NCBI GenBank assembly: GCA_036768485.1
Contig: JAVLUZ010000693.1
Location: 298,221-362,220 of the forward strand
Direction of reading: 5' to 3'
DNA length: 64,000 nt
Source: Mermis nigrescens
Taxonomy: Eukaryota; Nematoda; Enoplea; Mermithida; Mermithidae
The notes below the pieces were generated by a model, which did not search any database, was not told where the DNA came from, and was given only the letters and a program-made list of their open reading frames with translations. The position numbers and the translations under genes are program-made. This document shows positions 33,803 through 48,200 of this stretch, piece after piece (positions within the stretch are counted from its first letter, which is position 1; each line of letters begins with the position of its first letter).

Positions 33803-36095
33803 AAACACCTTTTCAGATATACTAAGCCTAAGCCTAAGTATAATAGAAGCAAAAACTTAAATTTTCGTATATCTTATCAAGTAAAACCGAAAAAACATGC
33901 CAAAAAATATGAAAATTTTTTTGAATTTTCAAAATTTCGAACAGGTTTCCGCGCCTTTTTACTTTTTCTCCTTCATTGCTATGCATCCTTCCGTAATTTC
34001 AGCCAATATTATTTATTTCCGATAAATGTGCAAGTCCTTGGATCGAGCCGTTCAATCGTCCCATCCAACACTCAAATCGAGAGTTGCCTGCAACTTTGCA
34101 AGTATAGATCAGATTTTCACCAAATTTTTCTTCCGCGCTTCAATTTATCATGTTCTACCAGTTTGGCAAAAAAATTTTGGCATGCCGTATTCGTTTTGCT
34201 CCTTTCTCTAAAAGTACCATATTCTTAAGTTTAGCCCAAAAGGAGATTCGTGCAAAAAGCGAGAATGAAACATAGGTATTTTGTCGATAATAAATTTTCG
34301 TGATGAACTTGACTGTTTCTAGAATGATATGCTGGTTTTTTGAGAATTTTAGCGTCACATTTTAACTTAAAAGGACTATTTTCACAAAATTTTCCGCGCT
34401 CTGCCCGGACTCCGCTAGCGAGTTGCCCTCAAGCGCGCCACTCCAGCAGATCCCATCAGCCCTAAAAGAAAAGAAAAACAGCGACCAAGCGTTTTACAAA
34501 TGCTTACTGCATGCAGACACTAATATGCATAAGATATTGACACATGTCAATTATGCTCTTAGTTGCATCAGCTTGCTGCCTTGTTGCTAACTTGTAGGTA
34601 TTGTAGTCGTCGTAAGAAGAAATTACATTCGCTTCAGCCAAAACACTAACTTGGTGAAAAAAGACGATGCATTAAACAAAATAAAGACGGTTTAAACATA
34701 TATCTACTAAACGAAAGACTTAGTCGACACACTGAAAAACGCAAAAATGCAAATAATACAAGAAAGTCGAAGAAAGCGGGGTAAAACGCAAAGGTGTGCT
34801 TATTTACGCCCCTGGGTCAACACAGTGACTTCTACAACATTGAATTGCAGTAAACCTTCGTTTCTAGTCTGATTGAAAAAACTTACAAGCGCGTCGCATC
34901 TGCAAAGGCGTTGGTTGGAAATTCAATTGCCTATCCTAAGCCTGCTTTTTTCAATCATTTTCATATTAATTTACAGTAAATTAGATTCTAGAGAGGTGAA
35001 TAATTACGTATAACGTATATCTTCTTTATCTAATCTGAGTAAGTTTAAAACAAAACTATGAATATGCCCGCCGTGTTAAACAGACATTCTTAGAGCGGTG
35101 TTAAATTCTTTGAACATCCCGAAATCGGACGTATAGGTTCCTAATAAACTTACCTTTAATCTACTCCGCTAAACATTTCGGTTGAATATTATTGTATGCG
35201 AAATATGTACCATGATCGTTGCTTCAAGTTCATACAGGTTTTTGTAGCCGATTTAAAAATGTTCATCCACGCACGAGATTTCACGTAAAATTAAAAACTG
35301 TGCAACGAAACCACCCAAAAATGTTACAGGTATTTTATAAGCATCAAACTTACGACTTCTGAATATTTAGGAGAATTGACTGTTTCCCAATTTTTTAAAT
35401 AACTTAGTCAATCTTTATTCGTTTTGCACAGAACTTTTTCAATTAGTAGCACACGGTGGTATTAATTACTTTGTCGTGGCATCCATTATTTTTGCGGATA
35501 AAATTAAAAAATGGCTACATAGGAAGAAAGGGTTTTTCGATTAAGTTTCTTACGGAATAATTTATTCTCGTCTTCTAGCACATCATGCAACACGCGGATG
35601 AAATTCGCGCATTCAGCTTGTCATAAAACGACCGTTAAACACATTGGATCAGCATTTCAAACATCGCCAAAAACTTCCGCTTAGCATATTGGTAGAACGT
35701 CTGATTGTCGCCGAAGCAACACTGGCTAGATTCCTGCTGCAAGATTTTCATTTAGCGCACTTACCGTAGTATGTCACAGTACTGTTAAGATGCTTGAACT
35801 AAGTCTATATAGACGGTTTAGTGCATTAAAAATAAAAGGATGGCGCACGCTCACCTCCACTCGACTTTTCTGTCGAGTACAGTAAATCACAGTTTGGCAT
35901 ATTGTAGCCTTCATAAATATTTACTGAAAAAGCTCTCGAGAAAATGAAACAGACTATAGTATTTTTCATTTCAGAATTTTGCCAACGACATGACGTTTCA
36001 TATTTAATATTGATACCGGCATATCGACAAAACAAAACGATATTTAAGTGTTCTAAATACAATTATTCATCTAATCTTTTTCTTCCCATGCGGAA

Positions 36096-36246
36096 TCAGC
36101 CTCGGTCACAAATCAATTCGACGACGCTTGGTTCCATAAGAAGGGGCTCAATACAACGGCCAATAGCACTGGACACTACTTCGTCCAATAATGCATCTAT
36201 GACAGACTCGTCATCCACAAAGCGCCACAAAAACGTTTGCAAATAC
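36096..36246 (-). CDS. VPS51: VPS51 exon g: C-terminus and stop
   Basis: Codes [40 protein letters not shown] and TGA. The human C-terminus is LWRFVADEELVHLLLDEV then MEPSVVEVICERG. The acceptor is ATCTTAG at 36247-36253. The intron before it, about 5.6 kb, is the longest in the visible gene. Confidence 0.92.
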
Positions 36247-39200
36247 CTAAGATACAGAAAATTCATTAAATAAGATGAACGCGATTTATGTGAAATTTAT
36301 AAAATTAGTAATTATAATGAAATTTTATACTTATTTATACAATTTTACTATGTTCTTTTAGTAGCATAATTAGTAACGTATAACCACACGTCAGCTGAAT
36401 AAATATTCGAAGAAAACAGGTGACAGAATCGAGAAAATAGATAGCAATTTCTAAAAAAGTTTACAACTGCTGAAAACTTCCTTGTTGAAATAATAGAACG
36501 ACGCAAAAAAAAAGCTGCAAACGGTCAGAAAGACAGCGACAACGCAGCTATGCACGTAGATAAATGACCAACCATAAATGCACAGAACAATTAAGTCAGG
36601 GAATCAATCAGAGCTTTATTGAGCTGAAATTACTTTAAATCGGTTTACGTCACACATATTATAGGTTTTGTATCCAAAATTTCGTAGAGCAGACTGCATA
36701 TTTGTACGTAGTTTACTATCATACATTGGAAATGCGAGAATCTCTAAAACTGAAGTTTTTATTCTTATTTCCTAATGCATATAACATACATACATGGAAC
36801 GTAACAGACGTATACATGAGCAATTTCAAGAGTCTGAAAAAGATCGAAAACACGTTGAAGAATATGGACAAGTGCTTAAATGGGTACTGTAAGTCATAAA
36901 TGTAACGACTGGGAATTTCCGAGTTGGGCGTCCCCGGATCATGTTTATGGGAAGATAAACGATCTTCAGTTTTTGGCCAAAAACGGCCAGAAAAACACCA
37001 GAAAACAGCCAAAAACGCAAGTTTTTCAAAAACCGAGGGAAGTGAAAAATTTTCCGACTTTGGGGGACTGACCAACTTTGAGTGGGGGGATACTCATCCC
37101 CAGTTACATGTCTGCTGTAAGTACGCTATCAAATGCATGTAATCGATTCGTGTGACAAATGAAGTACAACTGACTACGTATAAAACAGTACAATTATGTA
37201 AATGACAATTGTGAGGACACATTCCCATTGGGGGTGAGGGGGGTATTACCCCCACCTCAGGGTCCGAGACTTGAATCACTGTCAGACAATTTTGAGGTAT
37301 CAAACACTTTCTGCAATGATTTTTGGGTACAAAAGCAGCGAAGATGTTAAAAAATTTTTCGGTGCTTCGCGCCGACTAGTACATTTCTGTTTTGTGTACC
37401 CATGAAATACCTAGAATGAAGTTAAAATGATCTGAAAAGTCAATATTTTCGACGAATTCTTATATTTTATACTTACAAGAGTGACGAAACTAGTCAGAAT
37501 GGGACAAAAAAGTAGTTAAAAATGGAGTTCTTCACATTAAAACATGCTATATAGAATGTTTTTGCCATTTTTCATATTTGACCTGCAAAAAGGTTAGAAC
37601 TCTAAATTTTGTAGTCTCAAATTTCGGGACTTCTCACCCCTGAACTTTCGACCTTGGGAAACTATAATTGTTAGACACATATGTTCGATTAAGGCGAGAA
37701 AAATTTGGTGCTGCTGGCGCTCGGTTTTTTTGAATGTGCATATGCTGAGCCGAGAGTTTGATCCGTTCAAATATTTATGCTCACTAAACGCTTTATTTAA
37801 TTTCAAGGAAATAATTTTATTCATTGTAAAGAACTTTTTCGCCGGCCCGTTCAGGGGGGCATGAGCGTTTACTGTTGTATAACGCGTGGTACTATAAGCC
37901 ATACATGGGCATGGGGGTGAGAGAGGGTTTTGTATGACTTCCCTGTGCCTTAGAAAATTGATATCTATATAGCCTTTTTGGACATTGACAATTTGCTAAA
38001 TAGCCTTTTTTGACTCGGAAACATACCATATGAATTCAGAAATGCCATATAGTTGTTTTTTACTTAGTTTCAAAAAACCTTTAGCTGCTTTTAGGACTTG
38101 GAAAAGGGCTAGTAAGTATTTTTAGTCCAAAAAGGCTATATAGCTATACCTGTGAGTGCAAAAAAGCTATATATTTGTCAGAAATGTTTAAAAACATTAG
38201 TTTTAAAGAGCGATACCACCATCGTTTTTTTCTGTAGTCGTTATTTTTACAGAGCATGTAGCTATCTTCGAGTTTTTGATTTTTACGCCTAAGTTTGACC
38301 TTGCGCAACTACGCTACTAGCTTATAATCTTAATGCGTTCGAACAACTACTTGAAAAATAAAAAACTCTAGCACAAAAACGATAATAAAGTTCGCACCTA
38401 CTAAATTATGCTGCTAAAATCTTAAGTTTTTTTAATAGAAAGCCGAGAAAAGAAATAGCGCGGAGTCAATGTGGTATATTTCTGCTTATTCAAATTGAAT
38501 CCGTTTGTTAGCAAATACTCGAGAAAAATAAAAAAGCATTTGGGAAGAGTTTACATTAAATACGACCGGGATTCGACTAATGACGCGAATATTTTGATTT
38601 ATCGAGGTTTTTATAAGTGTTCTAAAAAGTAGCTTTCATCGAAATTCAAGCATAAGTTTCTTGGTGATTTTGCAAGTGATCTAAAAGAATTCCTACATTC
38701 GAATAAATTAAAAGAGAAATACTGTAAGAATGAAAGAGATGCCTCGCTTCGTTGCATAATGATGGATCAAAATTAAATTACGACACAATTTGGAGTTCTG
38801 TACACACATTTAATGTATGTACTAGAGGTGCACCGGTGCCATTTTTTTGCCGGTGCCGGTGCCAACTTAAGGCTATATTTTGTGTATGAAAACTTTTAAG
38901 AGATGGTGTGACAGTAGTGCAGATCATAGGTGGGCGGCACCGAAATTCTGGGGGTGCAATATTTTTCAAAGGTCAAAAAATAGCCTTAAAAATGGTGGTA
39001 TGGCGAAAAAAGCACAATTTTTCAACGTTTCTTATCGAGCACTATCCATTGGTATCAAAAAATTGCAAAAAAAACAAAAAATTTCAAAAATTTAATTCTG
39101 GGGGTATTTCGGTTTCTGGGGGAGGGTATTTGAATTTCTCGGGGGAAGGGGAGGTGCATATCCCCCAAACCCAGGTGTGGTGCAAAAATATGTAAGATAC

Positions 39201-42200
39201 ATCGCTTAATATTTGCCATCATCTTCTATATTTTCCTTTAGGTATTATTAATTTTCCACCGCATATTAATAATTGTTTTCATTCGATATCTTGCAACTCA
39301 AAATGACCGCATTTAATGTATGTATTTATGCATGTTTTCAGCATGGAAATTCAGTTGGCTAGCCAACCTGAAAAATCTTTAAAACTGCTTTGTTTGGCTT
39401 AAAACCAAGAAAACTGTGCGTCAAAGACACCATTTCCTGGCGCTTCTGATATTCTTCTTTCCAGATGTAAAAACAAGAAATCATTAAAAAAATCAATGAA
39501 ACTGAAAGGAATATTGTCAAGAAACGAATATTTAAGGCAAAGCGCAGAATTGAGCCAAAAGATAAATCGAAGCAATTTAAAGTGCTCATTTTTAGGGTTT
39601 TCCGGAAATCGAAAATTGTGATCAGCAGCGTTTTTCGGGGTCAGCATAGGCGTCATTACGTGACATTAATCCTCTCCAACGAGGACCTATGCTTCGGTGC
39701 ACAGAAGTATTTTATCGGTTTCAGCTGTTCACAAATAACAATGTCTACTTTATACTTCATAATTTCATTTTCAGGACTAGATAATTTCTATTATTTCACG
39801 TCAAGTAGCCAAATTCCTACCTTGATTTAGGAATATTTACGACGTACTCAAATCATGAATTAAACCACTACGAAAAATACATATAGTCGAGCCTAACGAG
39901 CATCAATGTCTGTATTTATTCATCTTAGAAATTCAATAATGGAATAAAAAGTTAAATCGTTAGAAAAGCATTTGAGATGATTGACTTGAATCTCGTTCTG
40001 CGTTTACTAACTGGCACCGACGCCGGTGCCAGCCCAGGCACGTAGCTGGCCGTCCTATTCTGGGGGGAGCAACAGGCACGTAGCTGGCCGTCCTATTTGG
40101 GGGGAGCAACAGGCACGTAGCTGGCCGTCCTATTTTGGAGGAAGGGCAACAGGCATGTAGCTGGCAGTCCTATTTTGGGGGGAACAACACCAATTTTGGG
40201 AGACTAAGCCCAAAAAAGGCCAAAAATAGCACAAAATAACGTTTAAAAAGTCCGATTTTTCTGATTTTCCTGAATTTGGGTAGGGGGTCCGGACCCAACC
40301 ATTCCTCCCAGAGCTACGTGCCTGAGACCAACACCAATTTTGGGGGAATGAGCCCAAAAAGGCCAAAAATAGCACAAAATAACGTTTGAAAAGTCCTATT
40401 TTTCCGATTTTCCTGAATTGGGGAGGTCCGGACCATACGTGGGCAGCAAAAAAATTCTGCGGGGTGCAAGATTTTTTGAAGGTCAAAACATGACCTTAAA
40501 ATGGTGGTTTGGCAAAAAACACCATTTTCGACGTTTCTCATAGAGCACCATCCATAGGCATCAAAAAATTGCGAAAAAACGAAAAAAATTTCAAAAATTG
40601 AATTCTGGGGAAGGGTATTTTGATTTCTGGGGGGGTATTTTGGTTTCTGGGGGTTGCATGCCCCCGAACCCCCTCCCCACACCCGGTCCGAACCCCCCCC
40701 CACGGAGCTACGTGCCTGTGCCAGCCTGGCACCGGCCAGTGCCAGATACCCTGGCACCGGTGCCGGTGCTAACATGCACCATTCAGTCGATATAACGAGT
40801 CAAACAGCTTAATTTCACTCTAAACAGCCAATTCGTTTTCGCAACGGTAAAGATCTGTTGCAGGCTGTAGTACAATTATTTTTAGCAAAGAGGTCAGGAA
40901 TTTTAATTTGTCCAAAATTAATCACGCAAAACTTAGACGAAGCGCCAAAAATATTTATCAAAATTGATAAAGCAGCGACAAATTATAATATTTGTGGGGA
41001 AAAATTTCAACTTTATAACAACTTCTCCCATTTTGATTCTATTTCATTTTTTGATTCAATTACATACATCCAAGTAATGACTAACATGATAGTAGAGTGG
41101 GGGTGGATGATTAAATAAGTCTTCATCCCAGAATTAGCGATTTTCCTGGAAAATAAGAAAAATTCGTAAAAAAAGTGCTGTGTCAGGCACAGTAATTTTT
41201 TTTATACAAGGTCCGTTTGTACAAGTACAAAGATGGTCCCCAAAAGTCTTTGTACATTTTGTACATGCGAATTTCTGTGTACTATAATATGGTGCAGTAG
41301 CGACTTTAATGTGGTAAAACAGGGTTTTTCGATCTTTGGTAGTGTATTTTAGCTAATTTATGGGTTTCTGACGCCAGAAATTACTAAAAATTTGACATTT
41401 TTCCATTCTAAATGCAAATTCTGCCATTTTAAAAATATATAGGACAAACAATAACTCATTTCGGCGCGAAGCGCCAAAAAGTTTTGGGAATTTTACACTT
41501 TTTCACAGTTTTTGTCCTCCCAAAAATCTTTGTACATGTACATACAAAGACAGTCCGTAAAAGTCTTTTACATCGAGAAAAATCTTTGCCGAACACAAGA
41601 AAACCATGGTCAGGTATCAAATTTTCGGCGTTTCGCGCCATAGACTCATTTGCCTATATTCTGTTCAATTTAATCAAATTTTCTTAATTTTTTCGAAGTT
41701 TCTTGTTTTTACGCTCCGGAAATATATAGTATCGTCAGAAACCCGGAGAATGATATTTCTAACGCCTTTTTGAGCCCAAAAAAGGAACTATTAAATTTCA
41801 ACTCCCCCAGAATTCCCACGCTGTACCCGTCTGAGTACAAATATGTACACAGAAATGTATGTATATAGCCAAAAATACATGCCTGACGTCCACCTGCATT
41901 TGCTGCAGGCCGAACTTGCCGAAGGTTTTCAAGCGTAAGCTCTCGAGCAAAGTTTTAAGACAAATTTTGGCAATGCCAGTCAAAGCCGATAATTTATTAA
42001 ATTGCACGCTGCTGAAATAGTCGACTCGTTCGGTCCACAATTTGCCCAGCGTTGTACTCAATGTTGAGTCGGCTGGAGACCAATGGTGCGGTTGCTGAAC
42101 GCCTCTATTTAAGCCGGAATGCTGCCTCAGCGATGACGCATAATGATGCATGCCTGTCACAATAAGCAAAGGCCATTTGGAGTGGAACCGGCGTTTTTCT

Positions 42201-45200
42201 TGTACAAGGTCCGTTTGTACATAAACAAAGATGGTCCCCAAAAGCCTTTGTACATTTTGTACACACAAATTTTTGGGTACTATAATATGGTACAGTAGCG
42301 ATTTTAGTATGGTAAAAACAGAGTTGTTCGACTTTTGGTAGTGTATTTTAGCTAATTGCTGGGTCTCCAAGGGCAAAAATAACTAAGAATCGTCTTAAAA
42401 CGGCGCAAAGCGCCGAAAAATTTGACATTTTTCCTTTTGAAATGCAATTTCTGCCATTATAAATATATATAGATCGTACAATTACTCATTTCGGCGCTAG
42501 GCGCCGAAAATTTTAGCGAATTTTGGACTTTTTTGCAATTTTTGTCTTCCCAAAAATCTTTGTACATGTACAAAGACGGTCCCGAAAAGTCTTTGTACAT
42601 CGGGAAAAATCTTTGCCGAGTACAACAAAAACACTGAGTGGAACTGATCGCTTTTCATAGCAATACTTGTTAATTGGGCCTATTCTCTTATCATTTTATT
42701 ACCTAAGCATGCTACTCTCATTATAACAAAGATTTGAGATGAGAAACTATCTGTTTTACATACGAGGATAGTTGGACCCATATGTACATTTCCAAGAGTT
42801 TCAAGGATCCCAACTCTACCCAAAGCCGGTTGTCTCACCATGCCCCCAAAGTCAGAAATTTTTTAACCCCCGTCCGATTTTTTTACAAAAATTTCCAGTT
42901 TTAATCGTTTTTATTTTTTTGCCAAAAATTATGTCATCTGTACCCTCCCAAAAAAGGCAAACTACCCCCATCCAAAATTTTGAGCAATTACATGTCTGGT
43001 TCGATCGCTGGACACCTGAAGAGCGGTACCTATATACAGGGGCGTAACCAGGATTATATTTCGGGAGGGAGCGGGACGAAATTTTTGAAGTCTTAAGCAA
43101 AAAATTTAAAAAAATCGAAAATTTTTGGCTTATTCCTAACTTGGATATAAAAAATCTATCCTGTAACCTCTCTGTGTGTCTAATTTTTTAATACCAAGTT
43201 AAAGCTTGACTCCAAAACATTTGAAAATTCTTGTCTTCGCATTTAGTTTTGCGGTTTCGCGAAGAAAACTAATGCAGAAAGTAATGCGCCGAAATTTTTT
43301 GTCATATTCACTATTTTTCAATTAAATCTGGGCTTTTAAGGTGCATATGTTAGAAAGTAAGAAATCCGGCGCAAAGCGCCGGAAAATTTTGGGTCAACTC
43401 AAAAGTGAGCTGAAACGCATTTTGGCTATCTTTTTAGTAGACTTCGAGAATTTCTAATTTTTTCCTTGAAAAATAAGGATATTCTTTCATTCCCCTTCCG
43501 GCTTTTTATGCCCTTGCCTATATATCAACGATGTTAATAGTGATAAAGACCATAGTTTCCCAAGGTCGAAAGTTCAGGGGGGTGAAATCCCAAAATTTAG
43601 GACCACTAAATTTAGAATCTAGCCTTTTTTGCAGGCCAAATATGAAAAATGGCTAAAACATCCCATATAGCATGTTTTAATATGGAAAACTGCATTTTTA
43701 AATACTTTTTGTCCCATTCTGACTAGTTTCGTCACTCTTGTAAGTAAAAAATATTAAGAATTCATCGAAAATTTTGACTTTTCAGATCATTTTAAGTTCA
43801 TTCTAGGTATTTTATGGGTAAACAAAACAGAAATGTACTAGTTCGCGCGAATCTCCGAAAAAATTTTAATACCTTCGCTGCTTTTGTACCCAAAAATCAT
43901 GCAGAAAATGTTTGAAAGCTCAAAATCGTCCGACAGTGATTCAAGTCTCGGACCCTGAGGAGGGGGTAATACCCCCTCACCCCTATGGGAATGTAAGATA
44001 AAGACATACGCCTTAACGATCAATACGCCAAAAATCAATCAATATATTATTGTCTTATTTATAAATTGTTAATTTAATTATGTAATAACTAATTCATATA
44101 TTTAACTATGCATAGTTTATTTATTTATAAGTTAGAACTATTGAAAAATCAAGTTTTTACCTGAAGTTCTGCGCGTTGAGTCGCTACTCTTATTCACCCT
44201 TTTTCCTTCTTCCAAAAATTGACCCAAACGCCAGTCTATAGTCGTAAAATCCTCTACCACTCTTTTCATGACAGCTCGGACGGACTTTGGCTCGACGCAG
44301 CCCAGCCAATCCCTCGTTTCTACGCTTTTAACCAGCATCTGAACATAAAACAGTGGTTTTTGTACAAGATCCGTTTAAACATGTACAAAGCTGGTCCCCA
44401 AAAGTCTTTGTACATTTTGTGCAACAAATTTTTGGGTACTATAATATGGTACAGTAGCGACTTTAGTGTGACAAAAACAGAATCGCTCGACCTTTGGTAG
44501 TGAATTTTAGCTATTTTCTGGGTCTTTAAGGGCAAAAATCACTAAGAATCGTCTTTAAACGGCGCGAAGCGCCGAAAAATTTTACATTTCCCTTTTGAAA
44601 TGCAATTGCTGCCAATATAAAGATATAAAGAATGCACAATTACTCATTTCGGCGCAAAGCGCCCATAAATTTTTGCGAATTTTAGACCTTTTTGCAATTT
44701 GGTTCTTCCCAAAAATCTTTGTACATGTACAAAGACGGTCCCGAAAAGTATTTGTACATCGGGAAAAATCATTGCCGAACACAAAAAACACTGACATAAG
44801 TCCGATAATCCTAGTGTAAAGAACGCTCCAGAATAGAACACGACGTTCTTAGTCACCAAGATATGCACGTATGTTATACATACATGTATTTGCATTCCTT
44901 GAGGCAAGTCACAATCAGACATGCAGTGGTATGTGGGGGTCTACACCGCATATGGGCGTGGGGGTTTGGGAAGTTGTACCCCCCAGAAGTTAACACCCCC
45001 AAATTACTGTATACCCCCAGAATTCCATTTTTATTATTATTTTTGGCAATTTTACCCATCCTGATTCCCCCTCCTCACAGAATTTTCTTGCTGCTTACGT
45101 ATGGTCTAGACCCCAAAGATGGGAAATTTTCTGGGGAAAACGAGGTAAAATGAAGGCCACAAACGGATGAAAATTGAAATTTTTCTTCAAAATGCTTAAA

Positions 45201-48200
45201 ATTGACTAGAAACTTTAGGATAACGTAGTTTTTACGTTATCTTAGCATTTATACCAGTTTTTGAGGTGATTTTGACCCAAAAAGCTTAAATTTGACCCCA
45301 CTACACCAACTCAGCCCCAGATAGGCCATGTTGTGCATCTATGGTCACAAACATCCATGCATTGACAATAACCAAATTATTGGTAATCCAATGGGGCCAA
45401 ATAGCCTGAAATAGCATCAAATTTCAAATATAGGGGTTCTATCAAATTTGAGGAAGGTTCTTCAGATTCTTGGAGATCCACCAGACCCCCACATCCATGT
45501 GTGGTCATAAATATAAATGCAAAACATGAGCGGTCTGGAGAGGTGTCAGAGTTCGCAAGAGAGCTTTTTTAAGTCAGTAAATATGGCCTCAAAAATGGTG
45601 TATTGTTAAAACTAGTTTAATTCACACTTTATGTATATTATTTCAAAGCACTTTTGCAGAACTGGCCTTCATTTTGCCTTATTTCCCCTGAAAATTTTCC
45701 ATTCTGGATGTCCAGCTAGACCATCCAAGCCCCTTCTAGTGAGGTCAAAATAGACCCCGAAAATCCCCATGTCCATGCTGAGTCGTGATCAGACATGCAC
45801 CTGGGAATGGGGATTTGAGGTGGGTGGTCTAATGAGCACTTTTACTTTTAAGGCTCAGGGGGTCTGGGATGGCGAACTAAAGAACCCCCGTGAAATCTGG
45901 GCCACAGCCCCTGAACCATAGACCTTCAGAATGGAAAAATGGGAAATTTTCTGGGGAAAATGAAGCAAAATAAAGGCCAAAAATTGATAGACCCCCCACT
46001 GAAACCATCAGAATGGCGGCTGACCTTATCACATGCAGAATGCTGATGACCTCTCAAATTGTTTGTTGTGAAAAATCATTAAAATGTGATGCTTTAAGCG
46101 TGCAATCTTATGGTTAGAAAATATCTATTGATTCGGCGATTCGCACCAAATTGTAGGTTAAGTATTTTTTTACCATTTTTGCGCAATCGCACTAAATTTT
46201 TCGAAATTCCTCATATTTTTATGATGAAAAAGCAAGGAACCTCATCAAAAACGTCAAAAAATAGTGTTTAACGCTAACCATTCATTTTAGAGCCCAATAG
46301 AATTTAAAGATAGCCCACCAAAATTCCCACGCTGTAATCAGAAATTATCTGGATAGATTTTTGAATCGAAACTTACTTGCGAAATCGAAAAACCTTCTCT
46401 CGCCACGAATTGATCGATTAGAAACTGAGCCTCCTCCTTTAATTTAGTCTCTAAACTTTTCGACGATTGCAAAGATGTTCTATAAATGGCTTCATCACCG
46501 CTAATCTGAGCTATTCGGAACTGTTGCTCGCATAAATCCAGTAAATAGCCGACTGTTGACTGGGCTAAGTCGTGACAAAATTTGGCCAACAGAAGCAATA
46601 AGGTTGTGCTAATTTCTGGCTGCGAGGCCGCTACTGATCTGTAATAAACATACATATAACAGGGGTGGGGGACCGCCAACCAAAGTTGGTTGTCCCTCCA
46701 TCCCCCAAAGTCAGAAAACTTTTGACACCCCATCCCAGTGTTTTTTTGTATTCGGCAAAGATTTTTTCCGATGTACAAAGACTTTTCGGGACCGTCTTTG
46801 TACATGTACAAAGATTTTTGAGAAGACAAAAATTGCAAAAAAGGTCTAAAATTCGCAGAAATTTTTGGCGCTTCGCGTCAAAATGAGTAATTGTGTGTTC
46901 TATATATCTTCATAATGGCAGAAATTGCATTTCAAAAGGAAAAATGTCAATTTTTCCGGCACTTTGCGCCATTTTGAGACGATTCTTACTGATTTTTGCC
47001 CTCAGATACCCAGAAATTAGCTAAAATACATTTCCAAAGGTCGATCAACTCTGTTTTTATCACACAAAAATCGCTACTGTACCATATTATAAAACCCGAA
47101 AATTTGTGTGTACAAAATGTGCAAAGGCTTTTGGGGACCATCTTTTTGTACATGTACAAACGGACCTTGTACAAAAAAAACACTGACCCCTCCCGACTTT
47201 TGGAAAAAAATGAAACTTTTTCGCCGTTTTTAGTTGTTTTCTGGCCATTTCTGGCCCGAAATTGGAGGTTATTCCCCCTCCCCCTCAAACGGCCAAGGAC
47301 CCCACCCTAAATTTCGAGCCGTAACATGTATGGTAATAAGTTAATTTGAACATTGAGAACTTGTAGAAAAAGCAAACTCCTTTATTAAGTTTGCGGATAA
47401 TAGGAATTCATCAATACGACAAAAAAGAAACAAGAGAAAAAAGGACAGGAAAAATGGAAAAAAATTTTTAAATGAATTATTGAAAAAAGAAAAAAGTTAT
47501 AAAAAAATAAAATAAATCAATAAATAAATAAGAACTGAAAAAAGAAGAAAGAGGCAAAATAAAAGCATGCTGTTAGTAAGAAGGATAAAGTATTTTAAGT
47601 AAGATATAACGGAATTGTTCACATTAAATACCAATAATATTGTAACGAGCTGAGCAAATTTTAGCAAGAAATACTTCATTTTCGAAGCAGTGACTTCTTT
47701 TTTCGTGTACATATTACCAGGTGGTAAATAATGGCTAAAAGGGCATAATGGAATGGAAAAACATGAAAAATAACCAGATACATACTTAGATACTTATATC
47801 CTAGTTGATTGCATACTTGGGCAGCAGCCTGATTCTGAGGTCTTGGTGGCGTAAAACTGACGAAAAAGCCAAAAAACATGCCAAAAAATCAAATTTTGGG
47901 GGTCTGTGGGTCTGCCGGATTCTTGTGGGACTAAACCCCCCACAGACTCCCAATGCCCAAGTGTTGGCGTTGGTTTTAATAATAGAAAATAGAAACAAAC
48001 TTTTGTCCTGGAAGTACATATGTACAAGTACATATAAATGGCTTGCGCAAAGCATATTTAAAGAAAAAAAATCAATAAATAAAAATAAAAAATAATTTTA
48101 ATAAATAAAACGTTACTTACTTAGCTCCCGTAAGCTGCCACTGGGACTCAGCTAATCGATGGCATCTATCAACCATGTGACTAAAGAAGTTTGCAACCAA

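Larger units (their letters stand above)
38826..40788. mobile_element. Composite GGTGCC-rich element with nested C12, E and C13
   Basis: The left end GGTGCACCGGTGCC with GCCGGTGCCGGTGCC and the right end GGCACCGGTGCCGGTGC, then ATGCACC, are inverted relatives. A middle piece at 40012 (GGCACCGACGCCGGTGCC) suggests two elements or an internal duplication. No target duplication was fixed, so the outer limits are approximate. Confidence 0.55.

Noticed and set aside
33740..34228. A 162-aa plus-strand open frame
   Set aside because: Starts in the 22-bp minisatellite, has no recognisable domain and biased AT-driven composition; treated as chance.
35665..35745. A tRNA-like stretch (AGCATATTGGTAGAACG ... 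GGCTAGATTCC)
   Set aside because: The A-box and B-box resemblance is weak and the arms do not pair into a cloverleaf.
35944..36273. A 109-aa plus-strand open frame
   Set aside because: It is the antisense shadow of the last VPS51 exon.
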